DNA of 64,000 nt from Phycisphaerae bacterium. Its GTDB lineage: Bacteria; Planctomycetota; Phycisphaerae; SM23-33. Positions 48,149-56,899 of the stretch are shown here, in pieces; within the stretch, counting starts at the first letter, position 1; the number at the start of each line of letters is the position of its first letter. The translations under genes were made by a program, and so were the position numbers. The notes below the pieces were generated by a model. It searched no databases, was not told where the DNA came from, and saw only the letters and a program-made list of their open reading frames with translations. Where the stretch lies: contig JASLNT010000106.1 of assembly GCA_030745875.1 (NCBI GenBank), positions 41,755-105,754 of the forward strand. Reading direction: 5' to 3'.

Positions 48149-51064
48149 TTATTTTATTGAGGGCATAACCAACTCGCCGCGGGCCTGTTTGGCGGTCTCC
48201 AGGTAGGCGCCGTAAAAGTTCGTATTGCAGTCGATCCACAGCGTAAAGCGGTAAAGCTCTTCCGGAGTGAGTTTCAGGTCGTGATGCCTTTTCGGGTTGG
48301 TGAGGTGGGCCAGCAACTTCGAGGCCTTGGCGCCGATTTTACCGGGGACCGAACGGGAGTTTCCGTTCTTAAACAGTGCTCCGTTCCCGCCCGATTTGCC
48401 CCACCCGTATTTGTGGAGCGTCTCGAACGCCTTGGACCAACCGCCCCGTCCGAACTGCTTTCCGGATAGGTTCGGAGCCTTCTTCTTGGCGTTCTTCTGG
48501 TGGCAGGGCAGACACTTCTTGTCGATTACGGGCTGGACCAGGCGCGGGAACGAAAGCGGATACGAACCGGAGACATCGGGCTTGATCTTCGACGGAGCCC
48601 GCTTGAGCGCCTTGGCGACAGCCATCTTCGGTTTGGCTCCGGACATGCGGAGTTTGGGCTCGTGACAGCCCTGGCAGGCGAGCTGTTCGCTTTCGTGAAC
48701 GTAGGTGTTGGACTTCATGGACTGGATGGCCTGGCCTTTATCGTCGAGAGCCTGGAAGTAAATCGGAACACCGACCGGGGCTTCAAAATACACGCTTCCG
48801 TCGGATTCGACCGGTACGGTCCCCAGCACGCCGCGGGCCAGCGACTGGGCGGCAAGACCGATAGCGGGCTGGTTGGCGTTGTGGGTGGCCTTGGGGAACA
48901 GTTGCACGATCCGCATCGAAGTTACTTTCGACCCTTCAGGCCACTTGAAGTCGCTGTCGTAAATATTCATCACCGAAATAGTGGCCGGACGCTTGGGCAT
49001 CATCGCCTTGTCCTCGACGGCCTGGGTGGTCATCGACGGGATGATGCGCGGCTTGGTTCGGGGGATAAACGGAATCGGATCGAGGCACGGTACGTTCGGG
49101 TCGCGATAGAGTATCTCCCGGTTGCCGAAACTGTCCATCAGGCACAGTGCGTAGTGCCTCTGACCGGGATCGTAAACGCACAAGTAGTAGTCTTCGCTCA
49201 GCGGCCAGGGCTGTCCGTAGACTTCCCCGCCGTTGTTCCTGCCCCTGCCCAACGCGATACCGGGGATCTTCTCCGATTCGGTGAGCTGCACTTCGGGAGT
49301 GACTCGCTTGAGCTGGCTCATCTCGTTGTCGTCTTCAACCTGGTGGTCAATGAGTATGAACGATCCGTAGTTCTGCCCGTGGTGCGGTGTTGATACGCCA
49401 ATATAGCGGTGCGATCCGGGAATCGCTCGGTTCGACAGCTCCATCCAGGGGCGCCTTTCGCGCGTGACCGGGTAGTTTCCGTGATAACTTCTGGCGTCGC
49501 GTCCGTCGGGATAGGTCACCCATATGTGGTGGGCGATGTCGCTGTCGCGATCCACGTAGTCCCAGCGCGAGTAGATAATCATCCCGTTGTTGTCCACGCT
49601 CGGGTGCCATTCGTTGGTCTCGTGGTAGCTAATGGCGATAATGTCGCTCCCGTCGGGCCTCATGGTGTGGAGCGTGTATGTCGGTACGGGGCGTCCGTGG
49701 CAGCGTCCGAATCCGCCTCGCCTCTCAGAGATGAACACAATCCGTCCGCTGGGCAGGAAGCACGGGTCGAAATCGTTGACCTTCCCGTCGGTAAGCTGGG
49801 TCAGGTTGACTGGCTTGCCCGATTCGGCGTTGGCCTTGAATATGTGATATGTGCTCTGCTCGGACCATTTGTACTTGGAGTTAAGAGCTTCGGTCCAGGC
49901 GAACAAGATGGTCTTGGCGTCGTAGCTCAGTTCGAGCGACATCAGCGAACCTTCAGCCAGCGTTTTGCCCTTGAGGCGCCCGTTCCGGATCTTCTCATCC
50001 TTCAACAGGTCGCGAGCGACCGGTTTGTCGCTGAATGCGTTCTCCAGAACGTACACGCTTCCGCCCTTCTTGGCGTGGAAACCGAAGTACTGGTCGCACA
50101 TGTGTCCGTGCGTTTTGTGGTGCGTGGCGAAAAGGATCTTGTCGAAGTTGATCAGGGGATTTGAAAACGCGATCCGCCGACGAACCTTGCGTATCTCATC
50201 GAACAGTTTTCTGCGTGCGGTCTCATCGGACAAGGGGACCTCAGCGGCCTGGGCCTTGAACTTCCCAAGCTGCGTCGCCTGGGCCGACAAATCCGGAGCG
50301 TCTTTCATTTTCTTGATGTCGTCGAGCAGAGCAATCGTTCGACGCAGCGCAACGTCCACCGGGTCGCGGTCTTCGGGGAACAGGAGAGCGGACTTGCGGA
50401 ACACTTCCGCCGCCAGGCGATCGAAATGCTCTCCGCCGGCTTTTCGTACCTTAAGCCGCCCCGCTGTCAGGGCGAATTCATCATCCAGGGAACCGCCCGA
50501 GGCCCTTGCGTGCGACCGGGAGCGTGCGGCGGCCTTTCGGGCCTTGGAGAGTTCTTCGATCTTCTTTTTCGCCTCGATCTTACCGGCTACGAGAACCGCT
50601 CCCCACTTACCGGCCGATCTTATCTTCAGCTTCTGGTTGTTTGCAAAATCGCACTGGAAGACAGTCCACGCCATGGTTCCCCTGGCGTCTCCGCCTGTCA
50701 TCTTGCCAGCGGATTTCCAATCTCCCGTTGCGCCCACATCGGAAGGTTTCAGCCCGTCGGTAAGACACAAGTACATTCGCCCGCCGATTGTCACCGATCC
50801 GGAATAACCTACCGACGCCTTGTGGTCGTGTGCAATGTAAGCCAGACCCTGAATGCATTTGGGGACCTTGGTGAAAATGTATTCGCGATTGGCGTTAACC
50901 AACGCCTTTTCGCCCATCTCGCCCAGACACAGCCTATTGCCGCTGTCCAGGCGAATCTGAGCGTTCGAACAGGCGGTTTCCTTGGCGGCGGCGAATGAGG
51001 CGAGCCCCAACACCAACGCCCCAACAGCGACTAGTTTCAACTGGATAGCTCTGGGAAAACTCAT
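48149..51064 (-). CDS. HzsA-related secreted haem protein, paralogue 3
   Basis: 971 residues, the longest of three, with signal peptide ending near ASFAAA. The extra N-terminal domain (residues 30-170, containing IQGLAYIAHDHKASVGYSGS and GRMYLCLTDGL) resembles a carbohydrate-binding NPCBM-like module. Then come a helical segment, the propeller (DFDPCFLPSGRIVFISERRG, SYHETNEWHPSVDNNGMIIY), VESDGSVYFEAPVGVPIYFQ, and haem motifs CQGCH (797-801) and CLPCH (851-855). Core blocks are close to paralogue 1. The sulfatase follows after 7 bases, which hints at action on a sulfated glycan. Confidence 0.85.
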   Translation of the reverse strand: MSFPRAIQLKLVAVGALVLGLASFAAAKETACSNAQIRLDSGNRLCLGEMGEKALVNANREYIFTKVPKCIQGLAYIAHDHKASVGYSGSVTIGGRMYLCLTDGLKPSDVGATGDWKSAGKMTGGDARGTMAWTVFQCDFANNQKLKIRSAGKWGAVLVAGKIEAKKKIEELSKARKAAARSRSHARASGGSLDDEFALTAGRLKVRKAGGEHFDRLAAEVFRKSALLFPEDRDPVDVALRRTIALLDDIKKMKDAPDLSAQATQLGKFKAQAAEVPLSDETARRKLFDEIRKVRRRIAFSNPLINFDKILFATHHKTHGHMCDQYFGFHAKKGGSVYVLENAFSDKPVARDLLKDEKIRNGRLKGKTLAEGSLMSLELSYDAKTILFAWTEALNSKYKWSEQSTYHIFKANAESGKPVNLTQLTDGKVNDFDPCFLPSGRIVFISERRGGFGRCHGRPVPTYTLHTMRPDGSDIIAISYHETNEWHPSVDNNGMIIYSRWDYVDRDSDIAHHIWVTYPDGRDARSYHGNYPVTRERRPWMELSNRAIPGSHRYIGVSTPHHGQNYGSFILIDHQVEDDNEMSQLKRVTPEVQLTESEKIPGIALGRGRNNGGEVYGQPWPLSEDYYLCVYDPGQRHYALCLMDSFGNREILYRDPNVPCLDPIPFIPRTKPRIIPSMTTQAVEDKAMMPKRPATISVMNIYDSDFKWPEGSKVTSMRIVQLFPKATHNANQPAIGLAAQSLARGVLGTVPVESDGSVYFEAPVGVPIYFQALDDKGQAIQSMKSNTYVHESEQLACQGCHEPKLRMSGAKPKMAVAKALKRAPSKIKPDVSGSYPLSFPRLVQPVIDKKCLPCHQKNAKKKAPNLSGKQFGRGGWSKAFETLHKYGWGKSGGNGALFKNGNSRSVPGKIGAKASKLLAHLTNPKRHHDLKLTPEELYRFTLWIDCNTNFYGAYLETAKQARGELVMPSIK

Positions 51065-51194
51065 GCATGACTCTCCTGGTCGATTAGGTTCTTGCTACAA
51101 CGGGTACATTGTACTTTCATGATAACGCATCTCCAGGCTAATTCCTTGCCAATTACTGCGATATCATTGCCAACGGAATACGGAATACGAGGCC

Positions 51195-51222
51195 TTGCGG
51201 TGCGTTATATTATCCGTATGAT
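51195..51222 (+). promoter_or_regulatory. Candidate promoter of the DUF1080 gene
   Basis: TTGCGG at 51195-51200, 16-bp spacer, TATGAT at 51217-51222, giving a leader of about 63 bases. Confidence 0.45.
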
Positions 51223-51291
51223 GCACGGACTGTCTAAGATACAACGAACAATCGCAGCCCGTTCGGGCCGCACTGCACAAGGAGACGCACC

Positions 51292-52326
51292 ATGAAGCGT
51301 ACTGTATTGTCTCTTATCGTAATCACCGCACTTATTTCATCAGTCAGTACTTTCGCAAGCGCAGCGCCAAAGAAGAAGAAAGCTCCCGGTCCGCCGGCCC
51401 CGCCGATCACCGATCCGGCGAAAGTCGACAAGTACACCGGTGAATACACCGGTCAGTTCGTCGTCGACGGTAAGAAAGGCGAAGGTCTCGCCCAGGTCAT
51501 CGCCGAAGGCAAGGGCCAATATCGCGCCGTGCTGATGCGCGGGCTGTGGAAGACCGCCAAAGACGCCAAGCAGGTTCGCATCGAACTGACAGGCAAGATC
51601 GACGCCGACGGAAACGTTCCGCTGGAAGGCAAGGGCTGGAAAGGCACGCTCATCGGACGAAAAACCCTTGTCGCCAAGGCCGAAAAGGGTTCGTTTGACG
51701 GAAAATGGACCGTACGCAAGAGCCCCACGCTCTGCGCCAAACCGCCGAAGGGCGCTATCGTACTGCTGCCTTTCAAGCCCGGTAAAGAGCCCGACATGAA
51801 GGAATGGACCAACCAGAAGTGGATCCCGCTGTCCAACGGAGCTATGCGTGTCGGACGAGGATCGAACTTCACCGTACGCAAGTTCGGATCCATGAAACTC
51901 CACATCGAATGGCGATGCCCCTACGAGCCGACCAGACGCGGACAGGGACGAGGAAACAGCGGCGTATACACCCAGAAACGCTACGAAGTGCAGGTCCTCG
52001 AATCGTTCGGGCTGGCCAGCAAGTCAAACGACGCCGGATCGATCTACAAGGTGGCGAACACCAAGATCAACGCATCGCTGCCCCCGCTGCAGTGGCAGAC
52101 GTACGACATCGAGTTCACAAACGCAATCGTCGGATCCGACGGAAAAACAAAGACCCCGCCGCTGATGTCGGTGCTTCACAACGGCGTGCAGATTCACAAG
52201 GACGTGCCAATGCCCGGTAAGACAACCGCCGCCGCCGCAAGCGGGCTGACCGTCAAAGACTCACTGATGCTGCAGGACCACGGTAACAAGGTCGAGTACC
52301 GCAACATCTGGATCATCGAGAAGTAG
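51292..52326 (+). CDS. Secreted DUF1080 protein (3-keto-disaccharide hydrolase-like)
   Basis: 344 residues with signal peptide MKRTVLSLIVITALISSVST. An N-terminal domain (residues ~50-140) is repetitive and beta-rich. The C-terminal DUF1080 beta-sandwich is seen in KLHIEWRCPYEP, GRGNSGVYTQKRYEVQVLES, AGSIYKV, QWQTYDIEFTNA and DHGNKVEYRNIWIIE. DUF1080 members bind or cleave oxidised glycans. AAGGAG precedes the ATG. Confidence 0.85.
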   Translation: MKRTVLSLIVITALISSVSTFASAAPKKKKAPGPPAPPITDPAKVDKYTGEYTGQFVVDGKKGEGLAQVIAEGKGQYRAVLMRGLWKTAKDAKQVRIELTGKIDADGNVPLEGKGWKGTLIGRKTLVAKAEKGSFDGKWTVRKSPTLCAKPPKGAIVLLPFKPGKEPDMKEWTNQKWIPLSNGAMRVGRGSNFTVRKFGSMKLHIEWRCPYEPTRRGQGRGNSGVYTQKRYEVQVLESFGLASKSNDAGSIYKVANTKINASLPPLQWQTYDIEFTNAIVGSDGKTKTPPLMSVLHNGVQIHKDVPMPGKTTAAAASGLTVKDSLMLQDHGNKVEYRNIWIIEK

Positions 52327-52481
52327 CAAGAACGCACAAATTCGCCTGCACGGCGACACGTATGCACATAGTCCGGCCGGCGTGAGCTGGCCGGTTCTAT
52401 GCGCATTGACTATAAGCATTTACGTACGGGATTCCCAGATAATAGCATGGTGACAGCACCCCTCAACACCATGTCCGAAAA

Positions 52482-52510
52482 GAAAATCTGTCTGAAATCC
52501 GAAAATCTGT
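52482..52510 (+). promoter_or_regulatory. Direct repeat upstream of the DtxR-like gene
   Basis: GAAAATCTGT occurs at 52482-52491 and again at 52501-52510, with 19-base spacing, ending next to the -35 box. A regulator site is plausible. Confidence 0.4.
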
Positions 52511-52539
52511 TTGGCATATCAAACACTTGACTGTATAGT
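52511..52539 (+). promoter_or_regulatory. Promoter of the dtxR-hemP unit with imperfect dyads
   Basis: TTGGCA at 52511-52516, 17-bp spacer, TATAGT at 52534-52539. GTTTG-N6-CAAAC overlaps the -35, and GACT-GTAT-AGTC overlaps the -10, so binding of a dimeric repressor here would block transcription. Autoregulation by the DtxR-like protein is inferred. Confidence 0.55.
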
Positions 52540-52561
52540 CTAACACTTCATAAGGAAACCC

Positions 52562-53077
52562 ATGAGCGTACTGGAACAAAAAGTTAGTCCCGCCGTACTT
52601 ACTCACAGCGCCGCCCACCACTTGTTGGCGACCGCCGAGTTGATCGATGACTGCGGTTACGCGCGAGTCTCCGACATCGCCCGCCGCCTGGGTCTCACCC
52701 GCGGCAGCGTTTCGGTGGCGATGAAGGCGTTGAAGACCGCCGGCCTGGTCGCCCAGGACGACAACGCATTCTTCCACTTGACCGACAGGGGTTCTGAGTC
52801 GGTGGTCTCCCTTCGCGGAAGGCATGCGGTGGTCCAGAAGTTCATGATCGAGGTGCTCGGGCTGTCGCACGACCAGGCCCATCGTGAAGGCTGCCGCCTG
52901 GAGTATCTCATAGAGCCTGAGACCGCCGGTCGATTGGCGGGGCTCTTGAAATTCTGGAACGATAAGAATCTGGGCTCCGCAGCCGAAGAGTATCTCGGCG
53001 GACCGTGCCCGTCCTGCCACGGACTCCAAACCGAGACATGCCCGTGTTGCGGGCTGCAGACGCCCGAAGAATCATGA
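52562..53077 (+). CDS. DtxR/MntR-family metal-dependent regulator
   Basis: 171 residues. The winged helix DNA-binding domain has RVSDIARRLGLTRGSVSVAM and the wing LTDRG. The metal-sensing dimerisation domain has RHAVVQKFMIEVLG and EGCRLEYLIEPET; Cys in this position is seen in iron-responsive DtxR members, where manganese-type MntR has Glu in some species. The C-terminus adds two CxxC-type pairs (CPSCHG, CPCCG), a likely zinc knuckle. It probably represses metal or haem uptake genes when metal is bound. Its stop overlaps the hemP start by four bases. Confidence 0.88.
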   Translation: MSVLEQKVSPAVLTHSAAHHLLATAELIDDCGYARVSDIARRLGLTRGSVSVAMKALKTAGLVAQDDNAFFHLTDRGSESVVSLRGRHAVVQKFMIEVLGLSHDQAHREGCRLEYLIEPETAGRLAGLLKFWNDKNLGSAAEEYLGGPCPSCHGLQTETCPCCGLQTPEES

Positions 53078-53241
53078 AACCGGACATACACAAACACATC
53101 GCGCCGCCCCACCGCCGCCAACAGAAGATTATCGATGCAGAGCAGTTGCTCGGCAATCTGCGGGAAGTGCGCCTGCGATTTGGAACCGAAGAGTACAGAC
53201 TCAGCATAACGCGCAATCAGAAGTTAATTCTCACCAAGTAG
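53074..53241 (+). CDS. hemP: HemP-like haem uptake protein
   Basis: 55 residues. The C-terminal REVRLRFGTEEYRLSITRNQ KLILTK stretch is the HemP signature ('REv-i-H-g--Y-LR-Tr-gKLILTK'). HemP is a small protein linked to haem or iron uptake and is commonly iron-regulated. Translational coupling to the DtxR-like regulator fits this role. The ATG at 53074 overlaps the preceding stop; a longer frame begins at 53005 but is only an extension into the regulator gene. Confidence 0.85.
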   Translation: MKPDIHKHIAPPHRRQQKIIDAEQLLGNLREVRLRFGTEEYRLSITRNQKLILTK

Positions 53242-53344
53242 AGTTATAAGAATCTAAAAAGTCCTCGGCCGCATGGTTACGGTCGAATCACCGCCAGCCA
53301 GCCGCGTCAACCCGACGCACGCCAGCCAGCCCGAATTCCTCTGA

Positions 53345-53386
53345 CGCGGAACATCCGCGCAGAGACGGAATTACTCGTTACGAGTA
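53345..53386 (+). promoter_or_regulatory. Two hairpins in the porin leader
   Basis: CGCGGA-ACA-TCCGCG at 53345-53359 and TACTCG-TTA-CGAGTA at 53372-53386, the second ending 1 base before GAGGAG, the Shine-Dalgarno region. They may control translation of the porin. Upstream, CGCCAGCCAGCC occurs twice. Confidence 0.45.
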
Positions 53387-53399
53387 GAGGAGTTGGAAG

Positions 53400-54758
53400 A
53401 TGGCTGGAAGAACCGGAATCAATTCACCGATACGCCTGTTGAAGTACGTTGCAGTATTCATCGCAATCTTCGGCGCCCTGGCGTCGGTGTCGCAAGCAGC
53501 CGACGCCGTAAGCAAATCGGACACGCGTATTGAAGATCTCGAGCAAATGGTCAAAAGACTGACCAGCGAGATCAAGCAAATCCGCGCCGAAAGAGCCGAA
53601 GATATCCGCAATCAGCAGAAGGTCCAGGCGACCATAAATGCGATGCAGGAAGACGCAGCTACGCTGCGAAAGTCGAACTGGATGGAGTTGGGCGAGCAGT
53701 TGAAGAACTTTCGCTTCGGCGGATACGGCGAAATGCACGCAAACTTCGGAGAGAGCGGAACTTCCGACCAGTTCGATTTCCATCGACTGGTGATGTTCAT
53801 CGGATACGATTTCAACGACTGGATCCACTTCAACTCCGAGATCGAAATAGAGCACGCGTTCGTCACCGGCGGCGCTGGCGGCGAGTTGGTTGTCGAGCAG
53901 GCGTACATGGATTTCGAACTGGACAAAGCGATCAACATTCGCGCCGGCCGCATCCTCACGCCGCTTGGCATAGTCAACCAAAAACACGAACCGCCGAGCT
54001 TCTTCGGTGTCGAACGCCCGCTGTTCGCCAAGTACATAATCCCCAGCACCTGGAGCAGCGACGGTGTCGGAATCTACGGCAGCCCGTGCAAGTTCCTGGA
54101 CTACCAGCTCTATGTAGTCGGCGGTCTTGACGGATCGGGATTCAGCGCCACCGGCGGAATCCGCGGCGGACGGATTAAGGAACGCCCGAGCATGCACGAA
54201 CCGGCTATTACCGGGCGCGTCGATCTGCATCCGTTCGTCGGGAGAGAACTGCCCCTCAACCAGGACCTGCGACTGGGCTTCTCAGGCTATTTCGGCGGTC
54301 TGGACAACGGAAACAAGGGCAATAATCCCGGACTCAATGGCGATATCAGCATCTTCAGCGCTGACTTCGAATATAGCATCTGCAAGTTCGACTTCCGCGG
54401 AGCAATCGCCTACGAGAATATTTCAAACGCCGCCAGCGCAGGGACCGGAACCGCAGAAGGCATCTTCGGTTGGTATCTCGAAGGCGGATATCACTTCATG
54501 CCCGATGCGTGGAAGAAGGGAAAGCTCGCGGACTCCGATGCAGTTGTTTTCGTAAGACACGACAGCGTTGACACACAGTTGAAGATGCCCGGCGGCGTGG
54601 CGCGGAATCCGGCGGGCCGGCGAAACGAATGGACCTTCGGCGTTAACTTCTATCCGACAAAAAACGTTGTGGTCAAGCTCGACTACCAGGTCCGCAGCAA
54701 TGGAAATGATGATGACCTGGACGACTTGATCAACTTCGGTCTCGGCTGGGAATTCTAG
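53400..54758 (+). CDS. Outer-membrane porin with N-terminal coiled coil
   Basis: 452 residues. A signal peptide (LKYVAVFIAIFGALASVSQA) precedes a coiled coil of about 50 residues (IEDLEQMVKRLTSEIKQIRA), then a beta-barrel with alternating hydrophobic strands (FGGYGEMHANFG, FDFHRLVMFIGYDFNDWIHF, AYMDFELDKAINIRAGRILT) ending in a terminal Phe (LINFGLGWEF), typical of outer-membrane insertion. It resembles phosphate-selective-type porins. Located after the regulator and HemP, it may carry metal chelates or anions. Confidence 0.8.
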   Translation: MAGRTGINSPIRLLKYVAVFIAIFGALASVSQAADAVSKSDTRIEDLEQMVKRLTSEIKQIRAERAEDIRNQQKVQATINAMQEDAATLRKSNWMELGEQLKNFRFGGYGEMHANFGESGTSDQFDFHRLVMFIGYDFNDWIHFNSEIEIEHAFVTGGAGGELVVEQAYMDFELDKAINIRAGRILTPLGIVNQKHEPPSFFGVERPLFAKYIIPSTWSSDGVGIYGSPCKFLDYQLYVVGGLDGSGFSATGGIRGGRIKERPSMHEPAITGRVDLHPFVGRELPLNQDLRLGFSGYFGGLDNGNKGNNPGLNGDISIFSADFEYSICKFDFRGAIAYENISNAASAGTGTAEGIFGWYLEGGYHFMPDAWKKGKLADSDAVVFVRHDSVDTQLKMPGGVARNPAGRRNEWTFGVNFYPTKNVVVKLDYQVRSNGNDDDLDDLINFGLGWEF

Positions 54759-54762
54759 CAGC

Positions 54763-55293
54763 GTGTTCGATACACAAAGATATGCGGCGCTGCTGTCACT
54801 GGCGATGCTGAGCCTGATACTCCTCCCGCTCGGATGTCGGTCGGTCGACATTACTCCCGCGCAGTCGGCCCGCCGGCAATTCGGCGATGCGGTCCGGCTT
54901 GGGGCGGTTTATCAAGCCCCAGGCCGGTCCGGGCGGATCGAATCGGTCCAACCCGCTGTCGGGCCGTCCGGTGTGGAAGGCTATGTCGCTACTGTCTGGT
55001 GCAAGTCGAAATCGAATCTCTTTCCGGTCCGGGTGGTCATGGACAGAGGCTTCGGCGTCCTGTCGGCGACAGTGTTGAGTTACCCGTCGCGGCGCGGCCG
55101 GGAGGTCCAATCGCCCCGCTTCACCAAGCAGTTTCGGGGCAAAGGCCCGGGCGATCCGGTAAAAGTCGGCAAGGACATAGACGCAGTATCAGGGGCGACG
55201 AGTTCGTCATCAGCGATGGCCGATGGCGTGAGACGAGCTATACAGACAGCCCGGCGATCGCTGACCGTAAACCGAACCGATCCAACATATTAA
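54763..55293 (+). CDS. FMN-binding-domain lipoprotein
   Basis: 176 residues, starting with a GTG 4 bases after the porin stop. Signal MFDTQRYAALLSLAMLSLIL with lipobox PLGC. The FMN-binding domain is shown by DAVSGATSSSSAMADGVRRA, where the second Thr/Ser of SGAT is the covalent flavin attachment site in RnfG/NqrC relatives. A membrane-attached periplasmic electron carrier, perhaps for ferric-chelate reduction, is a fitting inference in this locus. Flavin transfer would need ApbE, not seen here. Confidence 0.78.
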   Translation: MFDTQRYAALLSLAMLSLILLPLGCRSVDITPAQSARRQFGDAVRLGAVYQAPGRSGRIESVQPAVGPSGVEGYVATVWCKSKSNLFPVRVVMDRGFGVLSATVLSYPSRRGREVQSPRFTKQFRGKGPGDPVKVGKDIDAVSGATSSSSAMADGVRRAIQTARRSLTVNRTDPTY

Positions 55294-55334
55294 GAAGCTG
55301 AAGTATCTCTGCAATCCCAATCGAACTTCTACGC

Positions 55335-56618
55335 ATGACCAGGTATCTTGTAATCATCGCAACCTCAGCCGTGCTGACGACTTGTGGAACATCGTTTGGC
55401 CAGGACGCCTCGCCCGGGTCGCCCTTCGACCTGTCAACGCTGCCCAGGCGCCAGACTCTTACGCAAAACTGGCTGGGACTCGGTCAGGCGATCGAACAGT
55501 ACGGAATCTCGGTTAGTCTTGGTCTAACGCAGGTCCACCAAAACGTTTTGAGCGGCCCGGTTCGGCGCCGTCGCGTCGAGGCCTACACCGGCAGCTACAA
55601 TCTCGACGTTCAGGTCGAACCGGACAAGCTTACCGGATGGAAGTTCCTGGAAGGCGGTTCGATCTGTATCGCAGCCGAAGGAAGTTGGGGCGTCGGTATC
55701 GACGGGACCTCAATCGGGAGCATATTCGGCGCCAACGGCGACGCAGCGGGCGATCGCTTCATGGATGTGATGCAGTTCTGGTATCAACAGGAGTTATTCG
55801 GGGGGAAACTGCGTATTCGAGCCGGTAAGATGGACATTACCGGCGGGTTTTCGTGCAAAGGTTCTCCTGCAGGCTTTGACGGTAATGCGATGGCTAACGA
55901 CGAGACCACGCAGTTCCTGAACGCTGCATTGGTCAACAACCCGACGATCCCGTTCCCTGACTACGGTTTGGGCGTTGCAGTCTACCTCGAACCGTTCGAA
56001 GGATTCTATATCGCAGCCGGAATAACCGACGCACAGGCTGACGCCCGGGAAACTGGTTTCAATACGACGTTCCATGACGAAGATTACTTCGTGAGCTTCT
56101 ACGAGACGGGGATCGTAACGGATTTCAAGTCCGCCAAGGGCCCGCTCAGGGGCACATACCGTGCGGGCATGTGGTATAACGGACAGCCGATGGCCAAGGT
56201 CAACGGAAGTGACCGATCGCTGCGTGACAAGATCGGAACCTATTTGAGTTTCGACCAGATTCTCTGGAAGGAGAATTCAGACACCGAAGACTCCCAAGGC
56301 CTTGGAGCCTTCTTCCGCTACGGACTGTCCGACAGCGACGTGGGCGACCCAAGAACATTCTACTCGGCAGGCGTGCAGTACCGGGGCCTGATTCCCACCC
56401 GCAACGACGACGTGCTGGGCGTAGGTTGGGCCACTGGCGTGCGAAGCCGTCAGAGCGGGGCAACCGGCGACGAATCGGTTATCGAAGCGTACTACAACAT
56501 CCGGATCGCCCCATGGCTTAACATCACGCCGTCCGTACAGTACATCTCAAACCCCGGCGGTTCGGCATCGACGGATAACGCCGCCGTGCTGGGGCTTCGA
56601 ATGCAGATATCGTTCTAA
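55335..56618 (+). CDS. OprB-family carbohydrate-selective porin
   Basis: 427 residues with signal peptide MTRYLVIIATSAVLTTCGTS. The barrel motifs NWLGLGQAIEQYGISVSLGL, QFWYQQELFGGKLRIRAGKM, FIPDYG-like segment and the C-terminal LGLRMQISF agree with OprB (PF04966). It is thought to admit sugars across the outer membrane; another ligand such as a metal chelate is possible given the neighbours. It follows the FMN lipoprotein by 41 bases. Confidence 0.85.
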   Translation: MTRYLVIIATSAVLTTCGTSFGQDASPGSPFDLSTLPRRQTLTQNWLGLGQAIEQYGISVSLGLTQVHQNVLSGPVRRRRVEAYTGSYNLDVQVEPDKLTGWKFLEGGSICIAAEGSWGVGIDGTSIGSIFGANGDAAGDRFMDVMQFWYQQELFGGKLRIRAGKMDITGGFSCKGSPAGFDGNAMANDETTQFLNAALVNNPTIPFPDYGLGVAVYLEPFEGFYIAAGITDAQADARETGFNTTFHDEDYFVSFYETGIVTDFKSAKGPLRGTYRAGMWYNGQPMAKVNGSDRSLRDKIGTYLSFDQILWKENSDTEDSQGLGAFFRYGLSDSDVGDPRTFYSAGVQYRGLIPTRNDDVLGVGWATGVRSRQSGATGDESVIEAYYNIRIAPWLNITPSVQYISNPGGSASTDNAAVLGLRMQISF

Positions 56619-56754
56619 GGCCTGAGACAGACGGGAGGATATGCAATTACGGTCGAACCGGCGTCAGGAAGATGTGATATGACGGTTGCGATTGAACGTT
56701 GCGAACAGTCCGCCAATCGAAAGTCGTCCGGCGCGTGCGAAATGGAAGGTGGTT

Positions 56755-56782
56755 TTGACAAGTCGCCTGGAGTGACTAACAT
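56755..56782 (+). promoter_or_regulatory. dmeF promoter
   Basis: TTGACA at 56755-56760, 16-bp spacer, TAACAT at 56777-56782. The leader would be about 110 bases and contains the palindrome at 56838-56855. Confidence 0.55.
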
Positions 56783-56837
56783 TAGAATCGATGTCGAAAA
56801 CGGTTCGCAGTCTGGGTTTTCGACAGACATCTGCAGG

Positions 56838-56855
56838 CAATACAGCACTGTATTG
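56838..56855. promoter_or_regulatory. Palindromic site in dmeF leader
   Basis: CAATACAG-CA-CTGTATTG, perfect 8-bp arms, 45 bases before the dmeF ATG. It could be an operator for a metal-responsive repressor or form an RNA hairpin. Confidence 0.5.
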
Positions 56856-56899
56856 TCTCGATTGAACGTAATTGAAGAACTATCCGGAAGGACGAGTCA

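Noticed and set aside
35628..51064. Anammox hydrazine synthase locus
   Set aside because: Only alpha-subunit-related proteins occur, with no beta/gamma subunits or hydrazine dehydrogenase. Such proteins are common in non-anammox planctomycetes.
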